64,000 nucleotides of DNA from Lachnospiraceae bacterium (lineage in GTDB: Bacteria > Bacillota > Clostridia > Lachnospirales > Lachnospiraceae), in NCBI GenBank assembly GCA_910575035.1, contig CAJTDL010000013.1:62001-126000 (forward strand), written 5' to 3'. Positions 1 through 8,350 of the stretch are shown in pieces; position 1 is the stretch's first letter; the number at the start of each line of letters is the position of its first letter. Below the pieces are notes generated by a model, which made no database searches, was not told where the DNA came from, and saw only the letters and a list, made by a program, of their open reading frames with translations. A program made the position numbers and the translations under genes.

Positions 1-1011
1 CAACTGTTCCGATTTTTCAAGAGAAATTTTTTCATTTTTATAAGAAGGTTTACATTTTTCAGTGAAAATGGACATCTCTTTTTGGAAATCTTCTATGGAG
101 AGGAAGATGCCAGCGCCCTGGCGGATTAGGCGGTTTGCGCCGCTGCTCAGGGCATCGCTGACCCTTCCAGGGACGGCATAGACCTCCTTTCCCTGCTCTA
201 AAGCGAAATCAGCGGTGATGAGGGAGCCGCTTTTTTCCCTTGCCTCTACCACCAGGATTACGTCTGACATAGCGCTGATCAGACGGTTCCTTTGGGGGAA
301 AAGCATGGGGATGGGCTGGGTATGGGGCGGGTATTCGGAAATTACGCCGCCCTTGGCTATCAGGGACTCATAGAGCTGGTGGTGGCTGGCGGGGTAGCAG
401 ACGTCCGCGCCGCAGCCTAAGATCCCATAAGTATATCCGCCTGCGCGCAATGCCCCCTGATGGCTGCAGCCATCAATCCCTGTAGCCATGCCGCTGATAA
501 TGGCCATGCCGGCTTTGGCGAGATGGAAGGCAACGCTTTCCGCCACCGCTTTTCCATAAGGAGAACAACTGCGGGCGCCTACGATGGCAATGGAGGGCTG
601 GGAAGGGGAAGGCAGGCTGCCGCGGCAAAACAGCCCATAGGGCGGGTTGTAAATGTCGCGCAGTTTTTGTGGGTAATCCAAATCCTCAAAAAGTACAAGG
701 GCTATGTTTTTTTCCTGGCAGTATCCTAATTGCTGTGCCAATTCCTGTTCGGATATTTTCTGGCTTTCTTGTAAGCTTTTTTTCTGTAAATCAGTTAAAA
801 AGGGGATGTTGGGTATTTGGGACGGCTTTAGCCGGTATAATTCTTCGGTTTGGGGGAACATGGCTTTTAACTGTATCTTTTTTCTGCCAGGGATTGCCAA
901 AATGCTTGCCAGCCAGTATCCGTACGGATCCTGTCCCTTACTTTCCATTTTTACCGTATGCCCTGCATCTTTCTGGTTCTTAACTTCTGTTTTCTTAGCT
1001 TCTGTTTTCAT
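1..1011 (-). CDS. dprA: DNA-processing protein DprA (Smf), 3' end outside the window
   Basis: DprA protects incoming single-stranded DNA and loads RecA during natural transformation. Reverse translation from ATG at 1011 gives a Rossmann-like DprA core with GARSCSPYGKA, GMATGIDGCSHQGA, GCGADVCYP and SGSLITADFALEQGKEV, all family signatures. About 336 residues are visible; the C-terminus runs off the left edge. An N-terminal extension of about 100 residues includes a helix-hairpin-like stretch. Its ATG overlaps the yifB stop as ATGA, so the two are probably translationally coupled. The dprA-yifB pairing is common in Firmicutes. Identity is secure; only the C-terminal domain is unknown. Confidence 0.93.
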   Translation of the reverse strand, partial: MKTEAKKTEVKNQKDAGHTVKMESKGQDPYGYWLASILAIPGRKKIQLKAMFPQTEELYRLKPSQIPNIPFLTDLQKKSLQESQKISEQELAQQLGYCQEKNIALVLFEDLDYPQKLRDIYNPPYGLFCRGSLPSPSQPSIAIVGARSCSPYGKAVAESVAFHLAKAGMAIISGMATGIDGCSHQGALRAGGYTYGILGCGADVCYPASHHQLYESLIAKGGVISEYPPHTQPIPMLFPQRNRLISAMSDVILVVEAREKSGSLITADFALEQGKEVYAVPGRVSDALSSGANRLIRQGAGIFLSIEDFQKEMSIFTEKCKPSYKNEKISLEKSEQL

Positions 1012-2555
1012 AACAGCCCCCACATCTTTCTGTCTATGCCCCGGTATATTAAGGCTTCCATAACGTGGCTGCGGCTAATCAGAGGCTCTTGCGACAGATC
1101 GGCTATGGTACGGGCTACACGGATAATACGGTAATAGCCCCTGGCCGTCAGCTCTAAGCGGCCGAAAGATTCCTGCAGCAGCCTCTCTGCCTGCGGCTCC
1201 ATGGGGCAGCAGGCTGCCATGGCAGATACGGGGATCTGGCTGTTGTATCGGATCCCCTCCTGGGCAAGGCGCTTCCGTTGGATGTTTTGCGCAGCCTCCA
1301 CCCTGCTGCGGATGGCAGAGGAGCTTTCTTCTGGGCTCTTTTGGATTAGCTCCCATAGCGGCAGGCGCCTGACCTCCACGCATAGGTCCATGCGGTCCAA
1401 GAGCGGGCGGCTGATCTTATTCAGATGGCGCTGGATCATGGAGAGGCTGCAGGTACATTTATTCCGATCGGGGAAATAGCCGCAGTTACAGGGGTTCATG
1501 GCGGCAATCAGCATTACGTCTGCAGGGTATGAATAGGTACCGCTGCTGCGCACCAGTTGGATTGCCCGTTCTTCCAGGGGCTGGCGCAGGATTTCCAGTA
1601 CGGGCTTCTGAAATTCTGTCAGCTCATCCAAAAAAAGCACGCCCTTATGTGCCAGGCTGATCTCACCAGGCTTTGGGCAGGTTCCCCCGCCTGCCAGGCC
1701 AGCTGCGCTGATGGTATGGTGGGGGCTGCGAAAAGGCCTTGTCCAAAAGCGCCCTGACTCCCGCTGCCCAAACATGCCGCAGACGCTGTAAATCTTGGCA
1801 AGCTCCAGGGCTTCTTCCTCAGCCAGCGGAGGCAGGATGCCAGAGACTGCTTTTGCCGCCATTGTCTTGCCTGAGCCTGGCATGCCCAGCATCAGCAAAT
1901 TGTGCCGGCCAGCCGCTGCCACCTCGCAGGCGCGCTTTAGGGTCTTCTGGCCGTGGATGTGGGCAAAGTCGCAGTCTGGGATGCCTGCATCCCTGCCCAT
2001 ATATTCCACTGGCTCTGCGATTTCTGCTTTTTGGGAGTCTTTCTGGAATTGCTCCACTTGGGCAATGGCCTGCCTCAGGTTATCTGCCGGCAGGATTTTT
2101 ATGCCTTTTACAATCTGCGCTTCCCCCAAATTTGCCCTGGGAATGCAGACTGCCTCTTTGCCGGCCTCCTTTGCAGCAAGCGCCATTGGCAGAATGCCTG
2201 TGGTTGGCAGGATTTCCCCGTTTAGGCTGATTTCCCCTGCAAACAGGATCCCCTCCAGGCAAATCTGGGGAATCCGTCCATAGGCCGCAAGCACCGCAAG
2301 GGCTATAGGCAGGTCAAACCCTGTCCCTGCCTTTCTGATATCCGCTGGGTATAAATTGATGGTCACCTTCTTAGGCGCAAGGCAGATGCTGCTATTGCGG
2401 ATTGCCGCCCTGACCCGTTCCTTCGCTTCCCTCACTTCTGGGGAAAGCGCCCCCACCATTTCAAATGTAGGCATTCCATCGCACACATCCGCCTCTACCT
2501 GGATCAAGAGGCTCTGGATGCCGCAGACAATGCCTGTCGATACTATACTATACAA
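1008..2555 (-). CDS. comM: YifB/ComM family Mg-chelatase-like AAA ATPase
   Basis: A 515-residue AAA+ ATPase of the YifB/ComM family; in Vibrio, ComM is a hexameric helicase promoting branch migration during transformation. Visible in order: an N-terminal Lon-protease-like fold (about 1-170, with NLYPADIRKAGTGFDLPIA), Walker A GMPGSGKT near 220, Walker B GVLFLDEL near 305, a four-Cys stretch NPCNCGYFPDRNKCTC near 355, and the C-terminal Mg-chelatase domain. Start is TTG at 2555: GGAGG lies 5 nt upstream and the N-terminus aligns with the family. Full length. It is followed by dprA with a 4-nt overlap, which fits a DNA-uptake or recombination role. Confidence 0.93.
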   Translation of the reverse strand: MYSIVSTGIVCGIQSLLIQVEADVCDGMPTFEMVGALSPEVREAKERVRAAIRNSSICLAPKKVTINLYPADIRKAGTGFDLPIALAVLAAYGRIPQICLEGILFAGEISLNGEILPTTGILPMALAAKEAGKEAVCIPRANLGEAQIVKGIKILPADNLRQAIAQVEQFQKDSQKAEIAEPVEYMGRDAGIPDCDFAHIHGQKTLKRACEVAAAGRHNLLMLGMPGSGKTMAAKAVSGILPPLAEEEALELAKIYSVCGMFGQRESGRFWTRPFRSPHHTISAAGLAGGGTCPKPGEISLAHKGVLFLDELTEFQKPVLEILRQPLEERAIQLVRSSGTYSYPADVMLIAAMNPCNCGYFPDRNKCTCSLSMIQRHLNKISRPLLDRMDLCVEVRRLPLWELIQKSPEESSSAIRSRVEAAQNIQRKRLAQEGIRYNSQIPVSAMAACCPMEPQAERLLQESFGRLELTARGYYRIIRVARTIADLSQEPLISRSHVMEALIYRGIDRKMWGLL

Positions 2556-2623
2556 ATTAACCTCCTATTATGCTGGCTTGCATGGGATAATAGGCTGATA
2601 TGCCTTGAAAAAAAGATAGTGCA

Positions 2624-2652
2624 ATTATAACATAGGTTTCTCTGGATGGAAA
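2624..2652 (-). promoter_or_regulatory. Putative sigma-A promoter for yifB-dprA
   Basis: On the minus strand a perfect TATAAT (2629-2624) lies 17 nt from TTTCCA (2652-2647), a 4/6 match to TTGACA. It stands about 70 nt before the yifB start and is the best promoter candidate in the divergent yifB/sigK gap. Confidence 0.45.
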
Positions 2653-2724
2653 GCGGAATTTTGCCTGACATTAAAAAATATTTTCCGATCAACAGGTGGA
2701 AAGGCACTCTAAGGCTTGATTTTT

Positions 2725-2733
2725 CATAGAATA
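2725..2733 (+). promoter_or_regulatory. Possible SigK/SigE-type -10 element before sigK
   Basis: CATAGAATA matches the mother-cell SigK -10 consensus CATAnnnTA exactly and is one base from SigE's CATACAAT. An AC dinucleotide sits 17 nt upstream, as SigK promoters prefer. Transcription would start near 2742, leaving a short leader to the GAGGTG ribosome site. The motifs are short, so this is suggestive only. Confidence 0.35.
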
Positions 2734-2760
2734 TAATAAATCCGCTTAGAGGTGCGCAAA

Positions 2761-3381
2761 TTGAAGACATTTTTATTGCCCTTGAACGCAGAGGAAGAAA
2801 AGCATTACTTAAAAAAAATGAAAGAAGGAGACCCCGATGCCAGGCATACCTTGATTGAGCGGAACCTGAGACTGGTAGCGCATATTTCCAAAAAATACCA
2901 GAGCACCGAAGAAGACATGGAAGACCTGATTTCTATCGGAACCATTGGGCTGATCAAAGCTATTTCTACCTTTAATTACGAACGCGGCAACCGCTTGGCC
3001 ACCTATGCCGCCCGCTGCATCGACAATGAGCTCCTGATGTATTTCCGGGGAAAGAAAAAGACCTCCCGGGAGGTGTCTTTATACGAGCCAATCGGCACCG
3101 ACAAGGAGGGAAACCAGATCAATCTTATGGATGTAGTGGAAAGCACGGACCGGGATATTTTTGAAATCATAGAGCTAAAGGGCAATACCCAGAGGGTTTA
3201 TGAAATGCTGCCTAAGGTATTATCCCCGCGAGAGCAGGAAATCATTGAATGGCGCTACGGCCTGTATAACCGCCGGCCCGTCACCCAGAGGGAAATCGCA
3301 GATAAACTGGGGATCTCCAGATCTTATGTCAGCCGTATTGAAAAACGGGCTTTGGAAAAGTTAAAAGGGTGCTTTGCCTGA
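2761..3381 (+). CDS. sigK: RNA polymerase sporulation sigma factor SigK
   Basis: A sigma-70 family factor of about 206 residues closest to sigma-K, the late mother-cell factor. Region 2 shows IERNLRLVAHISKKY, EDLISIGTIGLIKAI and LATYAARCIDNELLMYFR; region 4 shows SPREQEIIEWRYGL and TQREIADKLGISRSYVSRIE. I choose TTG at 2761 because GAGGTG lies about 7 nt upstream; the GTG at 2752 sits inside that ribosome site and has none of its own. The long hydrophobic pro-sequence of Bacillus pro-sigma-K is not present. The gene is intact, with no skin-type interruption. It is divergent from yifB. Confidence 0.88.
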   Translation: MKTFLLPLNAEEEKHYLKKMKEGDPDARHTLIERNLRLVAHISKKYQSTEEDMEDLISIGTIGLIKAISTFNYERGNRLATYAARCIDNELLMYFRGKKKTSREVSLYEPIGTDKEGNQINLMDVVESTDRDIFEIIELKGNTQRVYEMLPKVLSPREQEIIEWRYGLYNRRPVTQREIADKLGISRSYVSRIEKRALEKLKGCFA

Positions 3382-3465
3382 GCCTTTCCATAACCAGGAT
3401 TATAACAAAAACAGCAAAAAGCGACATAACATAATCAAATGCATAGAAAAAATGCAGCATAAGCA

Positions 3466-3494
3466 TTGATACCCAAATAGAGCTATGGTAAAAT
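3466..3494 (+). promoter_or_regulatory. Sigma-A promoter for the DUF4250 gene
   Basis: TTGATA (3466-3471) and TAAAAT (3489-3494) are separated by exactly 17 nt, each 5/6 to consensus. They lie about 95 nt before the DUF4250 start in an otherwise AT-rich gap after sigK. Confidence 0.55.
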
Positions 3495-3588
3495 AACGAT
3501 AACAGTGCCAAAATAAAAGAATTACAGAAATATCTTTAGAAGAAAGGCCAAAGAGTAAACAAATTAAACGAACCGGAGGCATACCACC

Positions 3589-3765
3589 ATGAATTTACCA
3601 AAAGACCCTGTCATGCTGTTAAGCTTTGTGAATACTTACTTAAGGGACCGGCACCCTTCCCTGGAGGATTTCTGCCAAAGCTACGATATCTCCCAGGAAA
3701 GCCTGGTTTCCGCCTTAGAGGCCATAGATTACCACTATGACCCTGAAAAAAAGCGTTTTCTGTAA
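3589..3765 (+). CDS. DUF4250 domain-containing small protein
   Basis: A 58-residue protein beginning MNLPKDPVMLLSFVNTYLRD, the characteristic opening of DUF4250, a family of about 60 residues common in Clostridia. The middle reads as a small helix-turn-helix-like stretch (SLEDFCQSYDIS followed by an alanine-rich helix), so DNA binding is possible but not shown. GGAGG lies 9 nt before the ATG, and a good promoter lies upstream. The gene is full length and alone on the plus strand, convergent with the DUF5662 gene 34 nt away. Function is unknown. Confidence 0.82.
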   Translation: MNLPKDPVMLLSFVNTYLRDRHPSLEDFCQSYDISQESLVSALEAIDYHYDPEKKRFL

Positions 3766-3799
3766 AAAGCTGGCAGCCGATGCTCCAGCAGCCATTGCC

Positions 3800-4351
3800 C
3801 TACCTCTGATTGCCATAGCTTTTTTGCTTCAGCAGGACATTCTTAATATAGCGGAGGGTGGCGCCCTCCCCTTCTTCTGCCAGCATATGCAGCAGCTGCT
3901 CCAGCAGCGCCCTGGTCTCCTCATGGAGGATACAGTGATCCTTGCCCCGCTCGTAATATTCCAGGGGGCTTCTGTCCGTATAGGCTCCCTTCTGGTAATT
4001 CCTGGCAGCCGACATACGGTCAATGAACATTTCCACCACATACCGCAGGGGCATTTTCATCCCCGTCATCCCCTCCGCTTCCCCCAGGCCATAGTCAATC
4101 CAATATTCCAAATGGTGCTTATTCCTGCCCTTATGGTGAAGCCATGCAGAGGAATACCCCTTCTCCTCCCGCTCCGCATTATTCGGGCTTTTATCCCCCT
4201 GAAAATACCTGCATCCCACCAAAAATTCCGTAGGCCCATATTTTGACAGGTCATGGAGCAGTCCCTGCTTGTACAGCCCCACCTGGAAGCACCCTTTCAT
4301 CACCAGCAGCTTATGGCGGCTGATCGTCTTAAAATGATGCCAAGCCTTCAT
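3800..4351 (-). CDS. DUF5662 family protein
   Basis: About 183 residues, recognised as DUF5662, a Firmicutes family of unknown function. The chain holds HD-like residues, GLLHDLSKYGPTEF near 30-43 and HHKGRNKHHLEYW near 70-82, that could bind metal; this is inference from spacing. I start at ATG 4351 because GGGGGG lies a few bases upstream and it begins one nucleotide after the TraX stop codon (TAA, 4355-4353). A start at 4381 would overlap traX by 29 nt and add an unlikely Cys/Gly-rich leader. It is the last gene of a three-gene run with TraX and the GH13-like gene. Confidence 0.78.
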   Translation of the reverse strand: MKAWHHFKTISRHKLLVMKGCFQVGLYKQGLLHDLSKYGPTEFLVGCRYFQGDKSPNNAEREEKGYSSAWLHHKGRNKHHLEYWIDYGLGEAEGMTGMKMPLRYVVEMFIDRMSAARNYQKGAYTDRSPLEYYERGKDHCILHEETRALLEQLLHMLAEEGEGATLRYIKNVLLKQKSYGNQR

Positions 4352-4352
4352 A

Positions 4353-5057
4353 TTACAGCCCCCCCAGCTCCAGCAGGCCAAATTCCTTCACACTATAAAG
4401 CACCAAAAGGTGCAGCGGGTAAAATACATAAAAGAAATATTTCATCCTGGGGCCTCTTTTCCCATTATAAAACAGCAGCGGCACCGCCGCAAACCCTGCA
4501 TAAGCCTGCACGCCCCCTCTGGCGAGCCAATAATTGACAGCCACAAATACCGCCTGATTCACAAACACAAACTGATGCAGCCAGTAAAAGCAAAGGATCA
4601 TCAGCACGCCCTTTGCGCCATAATCCGTATGCATATACTGCGCTGCCGCGCTGGCAAGGAGAAAGGCTCCAATACCGTACCATTTCTCCCTATGGCTCCG
4701 GAACTGTTCAATTACAAGTACCCCAAGGAACAGGGTGAAAAATACATTTTGATGCTCTAAGGTAATGCCCCCAAAAAAGGCCAGGTCAAAGGGCACATCA
4801 GAAAGGCATGCGAAAAGCAGCAGCCTCAGCTCATATTTCCGTATATTACTGGTATGCATTGCGCCCTCCGCCAGTAAAAAGCAATAAATGGGAAAGGCAA
4901 GCCTTCCCACAATCCGCATCTGTATATACTGGGGAAACAGCACCGCTCCCATATGGTCGACCAGCATACTGGCCATGGCAATCCATTTCAGCATAAAGCC
5001 ATTGACGCCAAATTTCTGTGTAAAGCCATTGCTTTTCATTTCTTGCATTTCTGCCAT
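4353..5057 (-). CDS. TraX family integral membrane protein
   Basis: A 234-residue polytopic membrane protein of the TraX family, named for the F-pilin N-acetylating TraX, although chromosomal members in Firmicutes have no proven substrate. Seen: GFMLKWIAMASMLVDHMGAV near the N-terminus (the conserved K-x-x-A-x-x-x-M-x-x-DH signature), IVGRLAFPIYCFLLAEG near 48-64, and about eight hydrophobic segments. The AGGAG site is 6 nt before the ATG. It begins 11 nt after the GH13-like gene and ends 1 nt before DUF5662, so all three are likely co-transcribed. No conjugation genes are nearby. Confidence 0.85.
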   Translation of the reverse strand: MAEMQEMKSNGFTQKFGVNGFMLKWIAMASMLVDHMGAVLFPQYIQMRIVGRLAFPIYCFLLAEGAMHTSNIRKYELRLLLFACLSDVPFDLAFFGGITLEHQNVFFTLFLGVLVIEQFRSHREKWYGIGAFLLASAAAQYMHTDYGAKGVLMILCFYWLHQFVFVNQAVFVAVNYWLARGGVQAYAGFAAVPLLFYNGKRGPRMKYFFYVFYPLHLLVLYSVKEFGLLELGGL

Positions 5058-5068
5058 AAAACTCTCCT

Positions 5069-7003
5069 TTACTTTCTGCCGCCCTTTCTTTTCCGATTCT
5101 GCTTCCCATTTTCCGCCGCCTTAAGAGCTGGCAAACGCCTGCCTGCCAAAAGGCAGACAGACTGCTCTGCTACCAGAATCTCGTTCCTGCCGCCCAGGCT
5201 TCGCGGCTCTTCAAAAACAGAAGGCTCCTCCGCCGTGTCTAACCGAACCTTCCATTCCATCCCACTGGGCAATGCGAACTCTTGGGAAAAGTTTTGGAAA
5301 TTATACGCCACATAGACGTCTTCCTCCACCCCTGCATAGCTCCCACTGTATAATATGCCAATAAACCCACGGTTCATGCCAAAATCAATCTTCCATCCAC
5401 TATCGCTGTGATAAGACAGATCCGGGCAGCCCTGGTTCCCATAATCCTGAAACTGGTAAGGGCTGGGGCTCCTCAGCATAGGATAGTCCCTCCGAATCTG
5501 TGCCAGCTGCCGTACGAAAGCCATAACCTGCTTCGCAGGCACGGCAGGCTTCCAATCCTTCCACCCCACCTCATTATCCTGGCAATAGGCATTGTTATTG
5601 CCTTTCTGTGTATTGCAGCATTCATCCCCCATCCACAGCAATGGGATGCCCTGGGATAAAAATGTCACGGCAAGGGCATTTTTCACCTGCCGCTTACGCG
5701 CCTGGTTCACCTGGCGCTTGCGGCTGATCCCCTCCTGCCCGCAATTACTGCTGAAATTCCAATTATTCCCATCCCGGTTCCCTTCCATATTCTGCTCATT
5801 ATGTTTATGCTCATAGGAAAACAGATCCCAAAGGGTAAACCCATTGTTCTCCGCAATATAGTTCACAAAACCCTGGCATTGCTGCTGCCTGCGCATCTGA
5901 CAGGCAAATTCAAAGATGCTGCCCCCTCTGTGGTTCAGGACCTTGCGCGCCTCATAGAGGAATGCGTCATTATAGGCCAACAGCTCCGGCCCAAACCGTT
6001 CCTGGCTGTTGGCCAGCTCTTCCCGGAATCCGCCGTAAAATAATTTACACCCGCTCAGCTTCCTGTCCATCGCCAGAAGTTCCGCTACAAACGGATTGCC
6101 TATAAAGCGAAACCCATCCACATGGTACTCCCGGCGCCAATAATGGAACACTTCCAGAATCAAATGGGGATTTGCCCCTTCCGGGAAATAAAATTCCAAA
6201 ATGCATTCCATCTGGTTCTGGTGCATCTTCTGGATCAGCCGTTTCAAATTATCTGGATTGGATCCCTTTCCTAAAAAAGACGCCTTTGGCGCAAAATAAC
6301 TGCCCTCTGTATACCCCCAGTAATTGATCAGATCCTGTGGATTTTCCTGGGATTTGCTCTCATCCAGCAGGAGGATCTCCTCAAACTCATACAAAGGCAT
6401 AAACAACAGGGTGGTGACTCCCAGTTCCTTAAAATACCCCAGCCTACGCTCCACTGCCTCCAATGTCCCATAACTGCTGCCACCCTTTTTCATCCCCATG
6501 GAAAAGCCCCGCACATTCAATTTGTATATGACCATATCTTCTTTCTTGATGCCGGAAAAATCATTGTCTTTCCATCTGAAGTTTGAGAAATAAAAAGAAC
6601 TTTTTATAGTTGCCTTCGCCAGGCTCTTTTTCTTCTGTGAGCCTGTTTTTTCCTTTTTCGGGATAAATGGCTCTGGCAGCTGCGCTGTCTGTCGGCGGGA
6701 TTCTTCCGCCCAGATTTCCCTTCCTGCCACTTTACGGGCGTAAGTGTCCATAACTGCTTTCCCGTTTACCTCGAAATTGTAGTCGTAATTTTCCCAATCC
6801 AATCCGCAGATTCCAACTGTATAAATGGTGCCCAAGTTCCCCTGCTCTTTCATAGGAATTTTCACAACCGGACTGTTATCCTTTGGATATAACAGCAGGG
6901 AGCAAAGAGAACCTCTTGCTGCCTGCATGGAAAATGAAATGATGCCATTCTGTTTTGTTACGCCTATGTTCTCCTTATTTCCGGTACAAATTTGAAAATC
7001 CAT
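5069..7003 (-). CDS. Isoamylase/GlgX-like GH13 protein lacking catalytic residues
   Basis: A 644-residue protein collinear with glycogen-debranching GH13 enzymes (GlgX type): CBM48-like N-terminus (about 10-100), (beta/alpha)8 region from about 157, and a C-terminal beta domain. Conserved framework is clear, for example NGFTLWDLFSYEHKHNE, NRDGNNWNFSSNCGQEG, FLSQGIPLLWMGDE and GNNNAYCQDNEVGW. The catalytic positions are not: region II reads DGFRFI (nucleophile Asp is Ile301), region III LFYGGFR (acid Glu is Gly324), region IV AENNGF in place of AHDGF. The stretch between regions I and II is shortened. The frame is intact and GGAGG precedes the ATG, so this looks like a maintained pseudoenzyme, possibly glycan-binding. 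Confidence 0.88.
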   Translation of the reverse strand: MDFQICTGNKENIGVTKQNGIISFSMQAARGSLCSLLLYPKDNSPVVKIPMKEQGNLGTIYTVGICGLDWENYDYNFEVNGKAVMDTYARKVAGREIWAEESRRQTAQLPEPFIPKKEKTGSQKKKSLAKATIKSSFYFSNFRWKDNDFSGIKKEDMVIYKLNVRGFSMGMKKGGSSYGTLEAVERRLGYFKELGVTTLLFMPLYEFEEILLLDESKSQENPQDLINYWGYTEGSYFAPKASFLGKGSNPDNLKRLIQKMHQNQMECILEFYFPEGANPHLILEVFHYWRREYHVDGFRFIGNPFVAELLAMDRKLSGCKLFYGGFREELANSQERFGPELLAYNDAFLYEARKVLNHRGGSIFEFACQMRRQQQCQGFVNYIAENNGFTLWDLFSYEHKHNEQNMEGNRDGNNWNFSSNCGQEGISRKRQVNQARKRQVKNALAVTFLSQGIPLLWMGDECCNTQKGNNNAYCQDNEVGWKDWKPAVPAKQVMAFVRQLAQIRRDYPMLRSPSPYQFQDYGNQGCPDLSYHSDSGWKIDFGMNRGFIGILYSGSYAGVEEDVYVAYNFQNFSQEFALPSGMEWKVRLDTAEEPSVFEEPRSLGGRNEILVAEQSVCLLAGRRLPALKAAENGKQNRKRKGGRK

Positions 7004-7162
7004 ATGTCCCTCCTTGGTGCCTGTCTGTATTATTTTGCCGCTGTGTAGGATTCTTATGGTATAAACCGTATTCCCTTCTAATTATTATAGCAACTTCATG
7101 GGGATTTGGAAAGATATTTTTCTTTTGCGAGATAGAATTTTTCAGGGAGGAGGAGGGCAATA

Positions 7163-7200
7163 CGGACGCCAGATGCAAAAGCTTTTGCATCTGGCGTCCG
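7163..7200. repeat. Perfect 38-bp palindrome in the GH13/flavoprotein gap
   Basis: Positions 7163-7181 (CGGACGCCAGATGCAAAAG) are the exact reverse complement of 7182-7200, with no unpaired centre. It lies 58 nt past the end of the flavoprotein gene and about 160 nt before the GH13-like start on the same strand. As RNA it would form a hairpin of about 17 bp, so termination is plausible, but neither side carries a clean run of U. The flanks 7004-7162 and 7201-7258 hold no other gene. Confidence 0.85.
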
Positions 7201-7258
7201 AATCCCCAAAAAATCTCCCCCTTTCACCAAACAGGTTGCCGTGGAATTATCCCTCCAA

Positions 7259-8326
7259 CTATCTCATTTCCGCGCTCCCTGCAAATTCCTCCATGATCTC
7301 CCCCACATGCTCCATCTTCTCTGCCTTCCAGGCATTCTCCCCACAGAACACAAGCCCATGCTCCAGATCCCCCTCCACCGCATGGATCAAAGCATCCGTG
7401 ATACAATATGGGATATCCTTCTGGTTGCACTTCTCTAGGCACTGATGGCACTTCCAGCCAGCCGCGCGCTCTTCCTGCCCCTTTTGCGTAAATGCATTCC
7501 GAATCGCCCTCCCGGGCATTCCTACAGGGCTTTTCACAATCTGGATATCCTCTTTCTTCGCCTGGATATACGCCTGCTTATATGCCTCACTGGCATCGCA
7601 TTCATAAGTGGTCACAAAACGCGTCGCTGCCTGTACGCCGTCTGCCCCAAGTCTTAAGGCATGGCGCAGATCCTTCCCATCATAAACCCCTCCGGCAACC
7701 ACAACTGGGATATGGTACCCATATTTCTCACTGTACTGCCCTGCCACTTTTATGATACCCTGGATCTCCTCTTCATACCCTTCTGGAGTAATAGTTTCCA
7801 ATTCTTCATATGAGAAGCCCAGATGCCCGCCGGCCTTTGGTCCTTCGATAACCACAAGGTCTGGACAGCGTTTGAATTTCCGATCCCAAAGCTTGCAGAT
7901 CACCGATGCCGACTTCACGGACGAGACAATGGGCGCGATCTTTGTCTTGGATTTCTCCACAAAGGACGGCAGCAGGGTTGGGAGCCCCGCCCCAGATATG
8001 ATCAAGTCTGCGCCTGCTTTTACCGCTGCCTGAACATAGGAGCCATAGCGTTTGGTGGCCACCATTATATTCACGCCTACAATGCCGCCCTGGGCAATTT
8101 CCTTAGCCTTTCGGATATGCTTCCCAATGGCCTTTAAATTTGTCTCAATGGGGTTGGCGTCAAATCCTGGCTCCTGGTACCCGATCTGGGCAGTGGAAAT
8201 AATGCCGACCCCGCCGCATTTTGCCACATGCCCTGCCAGATTAGAAAGGCTCACGCCTACGCCCATCCCACCCTGGATCACAGGGATGCGGGCTGTTAAA
8301 TCCCCAATGGTTAATATCCTGCTCAT
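7259..8326 (-). CDS. Nitronate monooxygenase / FabK-like FMN oxidoreductase
   Basis: About 355 residues of the NPD (2-nitropropane dioxygenase) TIM-barrel family, FMN-dependent; members oxidise alkyl nitronates or reduce enoyl-ACP. Seen: PVIQGGMGVGVSLSNLA at the N-terminus, GIVGVNIMVA, VVIEGPKAGGHLG, PVVVAGGVYDGKDLRHAL and GADGVQAATRFVTT (phosphate-binding loops). The C-terminus is Cys-rich (CHQCLEKCNQKDIPYC), unlike FabK at 15.9 kb. I start at ATG 8326, where GGAGG lies 4-5 nt upstream, rather than 8347. It follows accDA by 93 nt on the same strand and may be read through from the fab operon, but its substrate is not predictable. Confidence 0.82.
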   Translation of the reverse strand: MSRILTIGDLTARIPVIQGGMGVGVSLSNLAGHVAKCGGVGIISTAQIGYQEPGFDANPIETNLKAIGKHIRKAKEIAQGGIVGVNIMVATKRYGSYVQAAVKAGADLIISGAGLPTLLPSFVEKSKTKIAPIVSSVKSASVICKLWDRKFKRCPDLVVIEGPKAGGHLGFSYEELETITPEGYEEEIQGIIKVAGQYSEKYGYHIPVVVAGGVYDGKDLRHALRLGADGVQAATRFVTTYECDASEAYKQAYIQAKKEDIQIVKSPVGMPGRAIRNAFTQKGQEERAAGWKCHQCLEKCNQKDIPYCITDALIHAVEGDLEHGLVFCGENAWKAEKMEHVGEIMEEFAGSAEMR

Positions 8327-8350
8327 ATTTCCTCCTACATCTTCCAAAAA

